Of a stretch of 64,000 nt of DNA, positions 1 through 12,331 are shown one piece after another. The notes beneath the pieces are model-generated. The model did no database searches. It saw only the letters and a list, made by a program, of their open reading frames with translations, and had not been told where the DNA came from. Position numbers and translations under genes: made by a program. The DNA comes from Pelomonas caseinilytica. GTDB taxonomy: Bacteria > Pseudomonadota > Gammaproteobacteria > Burkholderiales > Burkholderiaceae_C. Position 1 is the first letter of the stretch. Each line of letters begins with the position of its first letter. Location of the stretch: positions 62,001 through 126,000 of the forward strand of contig NZ_JAJTWT010000008.1 of NCBI RefSeq assembly GCF_021353235.1, written 5' to 3'.

Positions 1-644
1 ATCGCCTTGCGCGTCGCGGCCGAAGATCTCGCCGCCGGCGCCTGCCAGCATGGGCCAGGTGAAGAAGCTCTTGTTGTAGTGCCAGAGGATGGCGTGCCGG
101 CCCTGGGCCTGCAGTTGCTTGTCGAGCGCGATGACCTCGTCCCAGGTGGCGGGCGGCTGCTTGACGAGGGCCTTGTTGTAGATGAGCGCCGTCGTCTCGA
201 TGGCGATGGGGTAGCCCCAGATGCGCCCCCGATAGGTCATGGCCGTCCAGGCCTGGTCTTCGACCTCGGCCTTGAGCCGGGCCGACGGCCGCAGCGGCGT
301 CAGCAGGCCGGCCTTGGCCCACTCGCCGACCCGGTCATGCGGCCAGCAGAAGATGTCCGGCCCCTTGCCGGCGCCCGCGGCCTGCTGGAACTTGTCGGTG
401 GCATCCACCGGGTGCTCCACCACCACCTTGACGCCGGAGGCCTTTTCGAAGGCGTCGCCCACCTTCTGCAGGCCGTTGTAGGCCTTGTCGCCGTTGATCC
501 AGACCAACAGCCGGGGAGTGGGCTCTGCCTGGGCCGGCTGCAGGAATGCGCCACAGAGGCACAGAGCCACAGAGGTGCTCAGGCGCTTGAAAAGGCCTGC
601 TTTCTCTGTGTCTCCGTGTCTCTGTGGCTGTGTTTGGAATTTCT

Positions 645-648
<4 letters not shown>
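1..648 (-). CDS. malE: Maltose/maltodextrin ABC transporter substrate-binding protein (5' part; runs off window)
   Basis: Periplasmic binding protein that delivers maltose or maltodextrin to the MalFGK importer. Only the first 216 codons are present. The mature start (AEPTPRLLVWINGDKAYNG) and later stretches such as DIFCWPHDRVGEWAKAGLL match the MalE family. The ATG at 648 overlaps the malK stop (ATGA), so the two are probably translationally coupled. The leader is unusual: about 40 residues to the likely AQA-E cleavage site, with the hydrophobic core STSVALCLCGAFL encoded by one arm of a dispersed palindrome also present at 6771 and 25571. The permease genes presumably lie beyond the window. 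Substrate identity is inferred from the glycogen/starch neighbours. Confidence 0.9.
551..627. repeat. Dispersed CACAGAG palindrome, copy 1 (inside malE)
   Basis: Left arm 551-575 (CCACAGAGGCACAGAGCCAC and on) and imperfectly complementary right arm 603-627, separated by 27 bases. The same arm units occur at 6771-6849 and 25571-25657. This copy lies wholly within the malE reading frame and encodes much of its signal peptide. Confidence 0.88.
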
Positions 649-1766
<1,118 letters not shown>

Positions 1767-1849
1767 TTGTCGCCTTTCTGTCGCCAGCCGCCGCGCGGCC
1801 TGGCCTGTCTCGTTGCTCGACGCCGAAATACCCGTGTTTCGACCGCCTG

Positions 1850-1864
1850 TGTAGACAATATACA
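1850..1864. promoter_or_regulatory. Operator-like palindrome, site 1 (TGTAGACAATATACA)
   Basis: 15-mer matching the pattern TGTAGT-CAA-ACTACA with mismatches in the arms. It lies in the malK/glgP divergent region, 84 bases upstream of the malK start. Related sites are at 1960, 13980 and 14057. Odd length with a three-base core resembles LacI-type operators, but the regulator is not in the window. Confidence 0.6.
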
Positions 1865-1959
1865 GCTCTGATGCGCTGGCAACAACAGAGTAGACCCGCT
1901 GAAATCTTCTCTAAACCATTGTGGATCAATGGTTTACCGTGCGGTTCGGGTTTTCCCGA

Positions 1960-1974
1960 TGTAGTCAAACTACA
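1960..1974. promoter_or_regulatory. Operator-like palindrome, site 2 (TGTAGTCAAACTACA)
   Basis: Perfect 6-bp inverted arms TGTAGT/ACTACA around CAA, 83 bases upstream of the chosen glgP start. It is the best copy of a motif found four times in the window, only at maltodextrin/glucan promoters. Centre-to-centre distance to site 1 is 110 bp, which would permit looping. Its position argues that glgP starts downstream at 2057 and not at the upstream in-frame ATG at 1871. Confidence 0.75.
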
Positions 1975-2056
1975 CAACCGCTCGGACCTACCCGATACTT
2001 CGCCCAGCGCTGCCGCTCGGGTAGCATTCTTGCCCCCGTCACTGGGGCCGGCACTG

Positions 2057-4582
2057 ATGAACACCCCAACACGTCTCAGCTCCGGGCTGACCGTCCAACG
2101 CAAGCCCGGCGCCAAGGCCGCCTCCGCGATGAAGAAGCCGACCGTCCTGACATCCGAAGACAAGGCCCTGCGCGCCGCCTTCGAGAGCGCCTACGAGCGC
2201 GAGCTGTCCCAATCCAGCCATGGCGCGACGCCGCAGGCGGCCTTGCACGCGGCCGCCATCGCCTGCCGTGAAACCCTGGCGCGCCGCTGGGCCGCGACGC
2301 AGGCTGCCGACGCCCAGCGCGGCGAGAAGGCGCCGGTGCGCCGCGTGCACTACCTGTCGATGGAGTTCCTGATGGGCCGGGCGCTGTCCAATGCGCTGGC
2401 CGCCTTGAAGCTGGTGGAGCCGTTGGAGGCGAGGCTGGCCGAGCAGGGCCTCGCGCTGGGCGACGTGCTGGAGCGCGAGCCCGATGCGGCCCTGGGCAAC
2501 GGCGGCCTGGGCCGCCTGGCCGCCTGCTTCCTCGACAGCTTCGCCGAACTGGAGCTGCCGTCCTTCGGCTACGGGCTGCGCTACCGCTACGGCACCTTCG
2601 CCCAGGTCATCCAGCAGGGCCGCCAGCTCGAGCAGCCCGACGACTGGACGCGCGACGCCCCGGCCTGGGAGCTGCCCCGCCACGACCTGCGCTACCCCGT
2701 GGGCTTCGGCGGCCGGGTGGAGGTGGATGCATCCGGCGTGCGCCGCTGGATGCCGGCCGACATCCTCGAGGCCCAGGCCTTCGACTTCATCGTGCCGGCC
2801 CACCACAGCGAGCGTGTCTCCACGCTGCGCCAGTGGCAGGCCACGGCGGCGCCCATCGCCTTCAAGCCCTTCTGCGAGGGCGACTACCCGCATGCGGCCC
2901 GCCACCAGGTGCTGGCCGACGCGATCAACTGGGTGCTCTACCCGGACGATTCCACGGAACATGGGCGCGAGCTGCGCCTGAAGCAGGAGGCCTTCCTCGT
3001 CAGCGCCTCGCTGCAGGACCTGCTCGCCCGCCACCTGCGCGAGTTCGGGTCGCTGCACAACCTCGGCAAGACCAACGCCATCCACCTCAACGACACGCAT
3101 CCGGCGCTGGCGCCGGCCGAGCTGATGCGGCTGCTGCTCGACGAGCATGGCCTGGGCTGGGACGAGGCCTGGAAGATCACGCGCCAGGCGGTGGCCTACA
3201 CCAACCACACGCTGATGCCCGAGGCGCTGGAGACCTGGCCGGTCCGCATGTTCGAGAACCTGCTGCCGCGGCACCTCGAAATCATCTACGAGATCAACCA
3301 CCGCTTCCTGGAGGAGCTCAAGGCGCGCTTCCCCGGTGACCACGGCCTGGCCTCGCGCGTGTCCCTCATCGACGAAGGCAGCCATGGCGGCGAGCGCCGC
3401 GTGCGCATGGCTTCACTCGCCCTGGTGGCCTCGCACCGTGTCAACGGCGTCGCGGCCCTGCACTCCGAGCTGATGGTGCAGACCATCTTCGCCGACTACG
3501 CCCGCATCTGGCCCGAGCGCTTCCACAACGTCACCAACGGCGTCACGCCACGGCGCTGGCTGCAGCAGGCCAACCCGCGCTTGTCCGCGCTGCTGGACGG
3601 TCGCATTGGCGACGGCTGGCGCAAGGATCTCGCGGAGCTGGGCGAGCTGAAGGCCCTGGCCGGCAACCGCGAGCTGGGCGAGGAGTTCCTGGCCGTCAAG
3701 CGCGCCAACAAGGAAGACCTGGCGGCCGTCATCCGCCGCGAACTCGGGCTTTCGGTCAGCGTGGACAGCCTGTTCGACATCCAGATCAAGCGCATCCACG
3801 AGTACAAGCGCCAACTGCTCAACCTGCTGCACGTCATCGCCCGCTACCAGGCCATCCGCGACAACCCCGAGGCAGCTTGGGTCCCGCGCACCGTCATCAT
3901 TGCTGGCAAGGCGGCTTCCGCCTACCAGATGGCCAAGAGCATCGTGCGCCTGGCCCATGACGTGGCCCGCGTCGTCAACAGCGATCCGCGCGTGGGCGAC
4001 AAGCTCAAGCTCGTCTTCCTGCCCAACTACAGCGTCACGCTGGCCGAAAGCATCATCCCGGCGGCCGACCTGTCCGAGCAGATCTCCACGGCCGGCACCG
4101 AGGCCTCGGGCACCGGCAACATGAAGTTCGGCATGAATGGCGCGATCACCATCGGCACCTGGGACGGCGCCAACATCGAGATGGCCGAGGCCTGCGGCGT
4201 GGAGAACATGTTCGTGTTCGGCCTGCGCGCCGATGCCGTCGCCAAGATCAAGGCGCTGGGCTACGACCCGCGGCTGTACGTCGAAGAGAATCGCCAGCTC
4301 AAGCGCGTCATCGATGCCATTGCGGCGGGCGTGTTCAGCAACGGCGACACCGAGCGCTACCGCCCGCTCGTGGACAGCCTGCTGCACCGCGACGTCTATC
4401 TGCTGATGGCCGATTTCGCCGATTACGTCGCCACCCAGGCCAAGGTCGATGCCCTGTTCGCCGACCGCGCCGCCTGGGCCGAGCGAGCCTTGCGCAACAT
4501 CGCCGGCATGGGCCCGTTCTCGTCCGATCGCACGATCGCCGAGTACGTGGACCGTGTCTGGTCCGTGAAGAGTTTGAACTGA
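2057..4582 (+). CDS. glgP: Glycogen/maltodextrin phosphorylase
   Basis: PLP-dependent phosphorolysis of alpha-1,4-glucan ends to glucose-1-phosphate in the cytoplasm. With the start at 2057 the protein has 841 residues, close to the usual 800-850. The PLP-site motif EASGTGNMKFGMNGA contains Lys690, and VHYLSMEFLMGRAL and GNGGLGRLAACFLDS are family hallmarks. An in-frame ATG at 1871 would add 62 residues across the operator at 1960, so it was rejected; a later ATG at 2129 remains possible. First gene of glgP-glgB-glgX-malQ; glgB starts two bases after its stop. Glycogen versus maltodextrin preference cannot be told from sequence. Confidence 0.95.
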   Translation: MNTPTRLSSGLTVQRKPGAKAASAMKKPTVLTSEDKALRAAFESAYERELSQSSHGATPQAALHAAAIACRETLARRWAATQAADAQRGEKAPVRRVHYLSMEFLMGRALSNALAALKLVEPLEARLAEQGLALGDVLEREPDAALGNGGLGRLAACFLDSFAELELPSFGYGLRYRYGTFAQVIQQGRQLEQPDDWTRDAPAWELPRHDLRYPVGFGGRVEVDASGVRRWMPADILEAQAFDFIVPAHHSERVSTLRQWQATAAPIAFKPFCEGDYPHAARHQVLADAINWVLYPDDSTEHGRELRLKQEAFLVSASLQDLLARHLREFGSLHNLGKTNAIHLNDTHPALAPAELMRLLLDEHGLGWDEAWKITRQAVAYTNHTLMPEALETWPVRMFENLLPRHLEIIYEINHRFLEELKARFPGDHGLASRVSLIDEGSHGGERRVRMASLALVASHRVNGVAALHSELMVQTIFADYARIWPERFHNVTNGVTPRRWLQQANPRLSALLDGRIGDGWRKDLAELGELKALAGNRELGEEFLAVKRANKEDLAAVIRRELGLSVSVDSLFDIQIKRIHEYKRQLLNLLHVIARYQAIRDNPEAAWVPRTVIIAGKAASAYQMAKSIVRLAHDVARVVNSDPRVGDKLKLVFLPNYSVTLAESIIPAADLSEQISTAGTEASGTGNMKFGMNGAITIGTWDGANIEMAEACGVENMFVFGLRADAVAKIKALGYDPRLYVEENRQLKRVIDAIAAGVFSNGDTERYRPLVDSLLHRDVYLLMADFADYVATQAKVDALFADRAAWAERALRNIAGMGPFSSDRTIAEYVDRVWSVKSLN

Positions 4583-4584
4583 CG

Positions 4585-6762
4585 ATGATCACCGACGCCG
4601 ACCTCGACGCCTTGCTGGCAGGCCGCCATGCCGATCCCTTTTCCCGGCTCGGCCTGCATGCGGACGACAACGGTCGGCTGTGGGTGCGGGCGCTGCTGCC
4701 GGGCGCCGCGGAGGTGGCCTTGCTGGACGCGGGCAGCCACAAGCGCATCGTCGGCCTGGAGCAGAGGCGCGCCGGCTTCTTCGAGGCCCTGGTGCCGCGG
4801 CGCAAGCACCGTTTCGACTACCGGCTGGCCGTCAGCTGGCTCGGCGGCGGCGAGGGCGTCTACGCCGACCCCTACAGCTTCTACCCCCAGCTGGCGGACG
4901 ACGAACTCAAGGCCTTCGCCGAGGGGCGCAACTTCCGCCCCTGGCTCAGCCTGGGCGCGCATCCGGTGCAGCACGGCGACGTGCCGGGCGTGCGCTTCGC
5001 CACCTGGGCGCCCAACGCCCGGCGCGTCAGCGTGGTCGGCAGCTTCAACAACTGGGATGGCCGCCGCCACCCGATGCGGCTGCGCCATGCGGCCGGCGTG
5101 TGGGAGATCTTCGTGCCGCACGCGGCCGAGGGCGACCTCTACAAGTTCGAGATCGTGGGCGGCAACGGTGCGCTGCTGCCGCTCAAGGCCGACCCCTACG
5201 CCAGGCGCGCCCAGCTGCGGCCGGACAACGCCAGCATCGTCGCGGCCCTGCCCGAGCCCACGCCGCTGCCGCGCCAGCGCGACCGCGCCAACCAGCGCCA
5301 CGCGCCCATCAGCGTCTACGAGGTGCATGCGGCCTCCTGGCGGCGCGGCGCCGAGGGCGGCTTCCCGACCTGGGACGAACTCGCCGCGGAGCTGCCGGCC
5401 TACGCGGCCGACTTGGGCTTCACCCACGTCCAGCTCATGCCCATCACCGAGCATCCCTTCGATGGCTCATGGGGCTACCAGACCCTGGGCCTGTATGCGC
5501 CCAGCGCCCGCTTCGGCCCGCCCGAAGGCTTCGCGCGCTTCGTCAAGGCCTGCCATGACCAGGGCCTGGGCCTGCTGCTCGACTGGGTGCCTGCGCATTT
5601 CCCGATGGATGCCCACGGCCTCGCGGAATTCGACGGCACGCGGCTCTACGAATACGCCGATCCCAAGGAAGGCTTCCACCGCGACTGGAACACCCTCATC
5701 TACAACTTCGGCCGCACCGAGGTGCGCGAGTTCCTGATCGGCAGCGCGCTGTACTGGATCGAGCGCTGGGGCGTGGACGGCCTGCGCGTCGATGCCGTGG
5801 CCAGCATGCTCTACCGCGACTATTCGCGGCCCGAGGGACAGTGGATCCCCAACATCCGCGGCGGGCGCGAGAACCTCGAGGCCATCTCGCTGCTGCGCGA
5901 GATGAACGAGCACGTCGGCGAGATCCAGGGCGCCGTCACCGTGGCCGAGGAGAGCACCAGCTTCCCGGGCGTCTCGTCGCCGACCTACGCGGGCGGCCTG
6001 GGCTTCCACTACAAGTGGAACATGGGCTGGATGAACGACACCCTGCGCTACATGGCGGAGGACCCGATCAACCGCCGCTGGCATCACGACAAGATGACCT
6101 TCGGCCTGATCTACGCGTTCAGCGAGAACTTCATGCTGCCCATCTCGCACGACGAGGTCGTGCACGGCAAGGGCGCCATGCTGGCCAAGATGCCGGGCGA
6201 CGACTGGCAGAAGTTCGCCAACCTGCGCGCCTACTACGGCTTCATGTGGGGCCATCCGGGCAAGAAGCTCCTCTTCATGGGCCAGGAGTTCGCACAGCGC
6301 GACGAATGGAACCACGCCGAGCCTCTGCCCTGGGGCCTGTTGGAGGATGAGCGCCACGCCGGCATGCAGCGCCTCGTGCGCGACCTCAACAAGCTCTACC
6401 GCGAGCACACGGCCCTGCATCGCCTGGACTGCGAGAGCGGCGGCTTCGAGTGGATCAGCGCGCACGACGCCGAGCACTCCATCTACGCCTGGGTGCGGCG
6501 CGACGGCACTGGGCGCATGGTGGTGGTCGTCTGCAACTTCACGCCGGTTCCGCGCGAGGGCTATTCCCTCGGCGTGCCGGACGGCGTCACCGCCTGGCGC
6601 GAGGCACTCAACACCGACTCCGCCTACTACGGCGGCAGCAACATGGGCAACGGCGTGGCCGCGGCCGGCCTGCCCGTGCAGGCGCAGCCGGCGCACGGCC
6701 GGCGGCTGTCCATCACGATCAACCTGCCGCCGCTGGCGACCTTGTTCTTCGTTCCGATCTGA
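4585..6762 (+). CDS. glgB: 1,4-alpha-glucan branching enzyme
   Basis: GH13 enzyme that creates alpha-1,6 branches in glycogen. The 725 residues match the long (E. coli-type, about 728) form: an N-terminal extension, CBM48 (FATWAPNARRVSVVGSFNNW), then the catalytic barrel. Visible catalytic residues are Asp403 (GLRVDAVAS), the Glu455/456 pair (VAEESTSF) and transition-state Asp523 (ISHDEVVHGKG). It is encoded two bases after glgP and followed by a palindromic repeat before glgX. No glgC or glgA is in the window, so its synthetic partners must be elsewhere. Confidence 0.97.
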   Translation: MITDADLDALLAGRHADPFSRLGLHADDNGRLWVRALLPGAAEVALLDAGSHKRIVGLEQRRAGFFEALVPRRKHRFDYRLAVSWLGGGEGVYADPYSFYPQLADDELKAFAEGRNFRPWLSLGAHPVQHGDVPGVRFATWAPNARRVSVVGSFNNWDGRRHPMRLRHAAGVWEIFVPHAAEGDLYKFEIVGGNGALLPLKADPYARRAQLRPDNASIVAALPEPTPLPRQRDRANQRHAPISVYEVHAASWRRGAEGGFPTWDELAAELPAYAADLGFTHVQLMPITEHPFDGSWGYQTLGLYAPSARFGPPEGFARFVKACHDQGLGLLLDWVPAHFPMDAHGLAEFDGTRLYEYADPKEGFHRDWNTLIYNFGRTEVREFLIGSALYWIERWGVDGLRVDAVASMLYRDYSRPEGQWIPNIRGGRENLEAISLLREMNEHVGEIQGAVTVAEESTSFPGVSSPTYAGGLGFHYKWNMGWMNDTLRYMAEDPINRRWHHDKMTFGLIYAFSENFMLPISHDEVVHGKGAMLAKMPGDDWQKFANLRAYYGFMWGHPGKKLLFMGQEFAQRDEWNHAEPLPWGLLEDERHAGMQRLVRDLNKLYREHTALHRLDCESGGFEWISAHDAEHSIYAWVRRDGTGRMVVVVCNFTPVPREGYSLGVPDGVTAWREALNTDSAYYGGSNMGNGVAAAGLPVQAQPAHGRRLSITINLPPLATLFFVPI

Positions 6763-6770
6763 AAACCAAA

Positions 6771-6849
6771 GGCAACCACAGAGGCACAGAGCCACAGAGG
6801 AACTCCATGCAGGCCGCTTCTCCGTGCCTCTGTGCCTCTGTGGTTGCAT
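6771..6849. repeat. Dispersed CACAGAG palindrome, copy 2 (glgB-glgX gap)
   Basis: Left arm 6771-6800 and right arm about 6819-6849 pair over nearly 30 bases with few mismatches, around an 18-20 base loop. It fills almost all of the 104-base gap between two co-transcribed genes, so it would form a strong hairpin in the mRNA. No T-run follows, so it is not a typical terminator; mRNA processing or stability is a possible role. Confidence 0.88.
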
Positions 6850-6866
6850 TTCCTCCGTCTCTCTAG

Positions 6867-8941
<2,075 letters not shown>

Positions 8942-8945
<4 letters not shown>

Positions 8946-10456
8946 ACCTCGACCAACGCTCCTCCGGTGTGCTGCTGCACATCACCTCGCTGCCCGGCCC
9001 CCACGGCATGGGCGACTTTGGTCCTGACGCCTACCGCTTCGTCGACTGGCTGCAAGCCGCCGGCCAAGGCATCTGGCAGCTGCTGCCCACCACCCCCATC
9101 GGCCCGGGCGACAGCCCCTACCAGGGCGTGTCGGCCTTTGCCGGCAGCCCCTGGATGGTGGCCCTCGAGCCGCTGGTGGCCAAGGGCTGGCTGCAGCCGC
9201 CCCAGGTGCCGGACTTCAACTGCGAGCGCGTCGACTACGGCCGCGTCACCCCCTGGCGCGAGCAGCAGCTGCGCGGCGCCGCGGCCGGTTTCTTCGCCTC
9301 GGCCGCTGCGGACGACCGCCAGGCCTTCGCGGCCTGGTGCGAGACGCAGAAGAGCTGGCTCGACGACTACGCCCTCTTCATGGCCATCCGCTCGCCGCTG
9401 AACGGCCAGCCGTGGTGGACCTGGGAAGACGGACTCAAGCGACGCGCTCCCAAGGCCATCGCCAAGGCCCGCAAGGACCATGCCGACGAGATCGCCTTCT
9501 GGCAGTTCGTGCAGTGGCAGTTCGACGTGCAGGTCGGCGCGCTGAAGGCCTATGCCAACGAGCGCGGCGTGCACCTCATGGGCGACCTGCCCATCTTCGT
9601 CGCCCATGACAGCGCCGACTGCTGGTCGCGGCCCGACCTCTACGAGCTGGACGACGACTTCCAGACCGCCGTCGTCGCCGGCGTGCCGCCGGACGACCTC
9701 GGCCCACTGGGCCAGCGCTGGGGCAACCCGCTCTACCGCTGGGACCGCATGGCCGCCGAGAACTACGCCTGGTGGACGGCGCGCATCCGCCGCGCCCTCA
9801 GCCAGGCCGACGTCTTCCGCATCGACCATTTCCGCGGCTTCGCGGGCTACTACGAAATCCCCGGCGACAGCCCCGACGCCACCCGCGGGCGCTGGGTCAC
9901 CGGTCCCGGCATGGCCCTGTTCGACGCCATCCGCCAGGCCCTCGGGCCCCTGCCCATCGTCGCCGAGGACCTGGGCTTCATCACCGACGACGTGCACGCC
10001 CTGCGCGACGGCTGCGGCTTCCCGGGCATGAAGATCCTGCAGTTCGCCTTCGGCGCCGAGGGCGACCACGAGTTTCTGCCGCACATGTGGTCCAGGGCCT
10101 CGGTCGCCTACACGGGCACCCACGACAACGACACCGTGCGCGGCTGGTGGAACCAGGCCAAGCCCCGTGAGCGCGCCTTCGCCGGCTCCTACCTCGCCTG
10201 CGGCGAGCACGACGTGCACTGGGCCATGATCCGCGCCTGCGCCAACTCGGTGGCCAACATGGCCGTCTACCCGTTGCAGGACGTGCTCGGCCTGGACAGC
10301 AGCCACCGCATGAACGTGCCGGGCGTGCTGGGCGGCAACTGGGGCTGGCGCTTCCGCTGGGACATGCTGGGCGCCGAGCCGACGCGGGTGCTGGGCCTCA
10401 TCACGGCCGCCGCCGGCCGCGGGCCTTTCGAGCTGCTCAGGCTGCCGGCCTGCTGA
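8942..10456 (+). CDS. malQ: 4-alpha-glucanotransferase (amylomaltase)
   Basis: Disproportionates maltodextrins, releasing glucose and longer chains for GlgP. GH77, 504 residues. SSGVLLHITSLPGPHGMGDFG begins the fold; catalytic residues are Asp295 (VFRIDHFRG), Glu342 (IVAEDLGFI) and Asp395 (GTHDNDTVRGWW). The start codon at 8942 overlaps the glgX stop, which fixes the start despite a longer open frame upstream. Last gene of the operon; the convergent gene ends 43 bases away. No clear terminator was seen in that short gap. Confidence 0.96.
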
Positions 10457-10498
10457 GCGGCCGGCCGGGCCTCGGAGCTTTCGCCGGGGCCTGGGTGT

Positions 10499-12331
10499 TC
10501 AGCGGCTGATCTCGAGGATCAGCGGGCTGCGGGCAGGCACGCTGACGGTGGCGCCGACCTCGAAGGCCTGGCCCGTCATCACGTCGCGGGCGTGGTCTCC
10601 CACCCGCAGCCGCTCGGGGAAGCGCGCCGTCGGCAGCGTCGCCGTCTTGCCGCCCTTGTTCAGCGCCACCATCACTGTGCGTCTCGCGTCGTAGCGGAAG
10701 AACACGTAGCAGCCTTCCAGCGGCGCGTACTGCATCAGCGCGCCGTCGTGGACGACGCCGGTGGTCTTGCGCCAGTTGAACAGGCGCCGCACCCAGTCCT
10801 GCATGGCGCGCTGTTCGGCCGTCAGGCCGGCACCGGTGAAGGCGCTGGCCTGGTCGCCGGGCCAGCCGCCGGGCATGTCGGCCCGCACGCGGCCGTCGTC
10901 GCGCTCGACCGGGCTCTCCATCAGCACCTCCGTGCCGTAGAACATCTGCGGGATGCGCCGCGTCGTGGCGAGGTAGGCCAGCGCGATCTTCGTGAGGCCG
11001 ACGTCACGCTTCATCAGCGAGAACAGGCGGGGCGTGTCGTGGTTGCCGTCGAAGAGCACGAGGTTGGCCGGGTCAGGATAGACGAAGTCGTGGGCCAGGC
11101 CCTCGTAGAGCTTGGTCAGGCCGGTGTGCGGGCCGTCTTCCTCCGTCAGCGCCGCCAGCAGGGCGGTGTTCATCGGGAAGTCCATCATGCTGGGCGCCTG
11201 CGAGGCGTAGCCGTCGTGGTTGCGCTTGCCGCGCTGCCAGTAGGCCACCACGGCCGGATGCGGGCTCCACTCCTCGCCGACGATGTTCAGCCGCGGGTAC
11301 TCCTGCATCACGCGGGCCGACCAGCGGGTGAGGAAGTCGCGGTCGGAGTAGGAGTAGGTGTCGGTGCGGATGCCCGAGAGGCCGGCCGTCTCGATCCACC
11401 ACAGCGTCATCTGCGTCAGGTAGGTGGCGAGTTCGGGCCGGCGCTGGTTGAGGTCGGGCATGTGGGGCGTGAACCAGCCGTCGGTGAAGCGCTTGCGGTC
11501 GCTCGGCGCGGCATAGGGGTCCTGCAGGGTGACGCGCGCATGGTGGGTCTCGGTGTATTGCGGCCACTGGTTCAGCCAGTCCGGCGCCGGCAGGTCGGCC
11601 ATCCACCAGTGGCCGGCGCCGATGTGGTTGAGCACGATGTCCTGGATGACGCCCACGCCGAGGGCCCGCGCCTCGGCCGCCAGGGCCAGGAAGTCGTCGT
11701 TGCTGCCGAAGCGCGGGTCGACGCGGTAGAAGTCGGTCGCCGCATAGCCGTGGTAGCTGTAGGTGGCGCTGTCGTTGACCACCAGAGGCGTCGGCCAGAG
11801 CTGGGTGAAGCCGAGCCCGGCGATATAGCCCAGGTGCCGGCGCAGGCCGGCGAGGTCGCCGCCGTGGCGCCCGCCCGGGTTGGCCCGGTCGACGCCTTCC
11901 TTCAGGCCGTCCTGCCGGCCGCTGCCGCCCTTCGCGAAGCGGTCGGGCACGACGAGGTAGATGGCGTCCCGGGGTCCGAAGCCCTGGCGTTGGGCCGAGC
12001 CCGGCGCACGCGCCCGCAGCGGGTAGCGCAGCGGCTCGCCGCCGTCCAGGCTGAGCGCCAGCTCGCCGGGCCGGGCCTCAGGCCCGATGTCCAGGTCGAC
12101 GAAGAGGTAGTTGGGGCTGTCGGCCCGGTGGCTGCCCACCAGCCGAACGCCCGGGTAGGGCGCCAGCGCCACGCGCGCGTCGGCGACGCCGGGGCCGTGC
12201 AGCATCAGCTGCAGCGCGGGTTCGCGCATGCCGACCCACCAGTGGGGCGGCTCGACGTGCTGCAGGGGGGCGGCGGTCAGGGGGAGGTTCATCAGCAGGG
12301 TGGTCGCAAGGGAGAACAGGGTTTTCTTCAT
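10499..12331 (-). CDS. Secreted GH13 cyclomaltodextrinase/neopullulanase-like enzyme
   Basis: Probable periplasmic hydrolase of cyclodextrins, pullulan or maltodextrins. 610 residues: signal peptide ([13 protein letters not shown]...LTAA), an N-terminal beta domain of about 100 residues (cyclomaltodextrinase-N type), the GH13 barrel with Asp324 (GIRTDTYSYS), the Glu353/354 pair (NIVGEEW) and Asp432 (FDGNHDTPR), and a short C-terminal beta domain. Layout and motifs resemble the SusA/Flavobacterium-type cyclomaltodextrinases. Its ATG overlaps the stop of the upstream amylase gene. It presumably trims oligosaccharides before import. Specificity between neopullulanase and cyclomaltodextrinase cannot be decided. 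Confidence 0.85.
   Translation of the reverse strand: MKKTLFSLATTLLMNLPLTAAPLQHVEPPHWWVGMREPALQLMLHGPGVADARVALAPYPGVRLVGSHRADSPNYLFVDLDIGPEARPGELALSLDGGEPLRYPLRARAPGSAQRQGFGPRDAIYLVVPDRFAKGGSGRQDGLKEGVDRANPGGRHGGDLAGLRRHLGYIAGLGFTQLWPTPLVVNDSATYSYHGYAATDFYRVDPRFGSNDDFLALAAEARALGVGVIQDIVLNHIGAGHWWMADLPAPDWLNQWPQYTETHHARVTLQDPYAAPSDRKRFTDGWFTPHMPDLNQRRPELATYLTQMTLWWIETAGLSGIRTDTYSYSDRDFLTRWSARVMQEYPRLNIVGEEWSPHPAVVAYWQRGKRNHDGYASQAPSMMDFPMNTALLAALTEEDGPHTGLTKLYEGLAHDFVYPDPANLVLFDGNHDTPRLFSLMKRDVGLTKIALAYLATTRRIPQMFYGTEVLMESPVERDDGRVRADMPGGWPGDQASAFTGAGLTAEQRAMQDWVRRLFNWRKTTGVVHDGALMQYAPLEGCYVFFRYDARRTVMVALNKGGKTATLPTARFPERLRVGDHARDVMTGQAFEVGATVSVPARSPLILEISR

Noticed and set aside
1871..2056. 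Longer glgP start adding 62 residues
   Set aside because: It crosses the perfect operator palindrome at 1960 and has no homology to phosphorylases.
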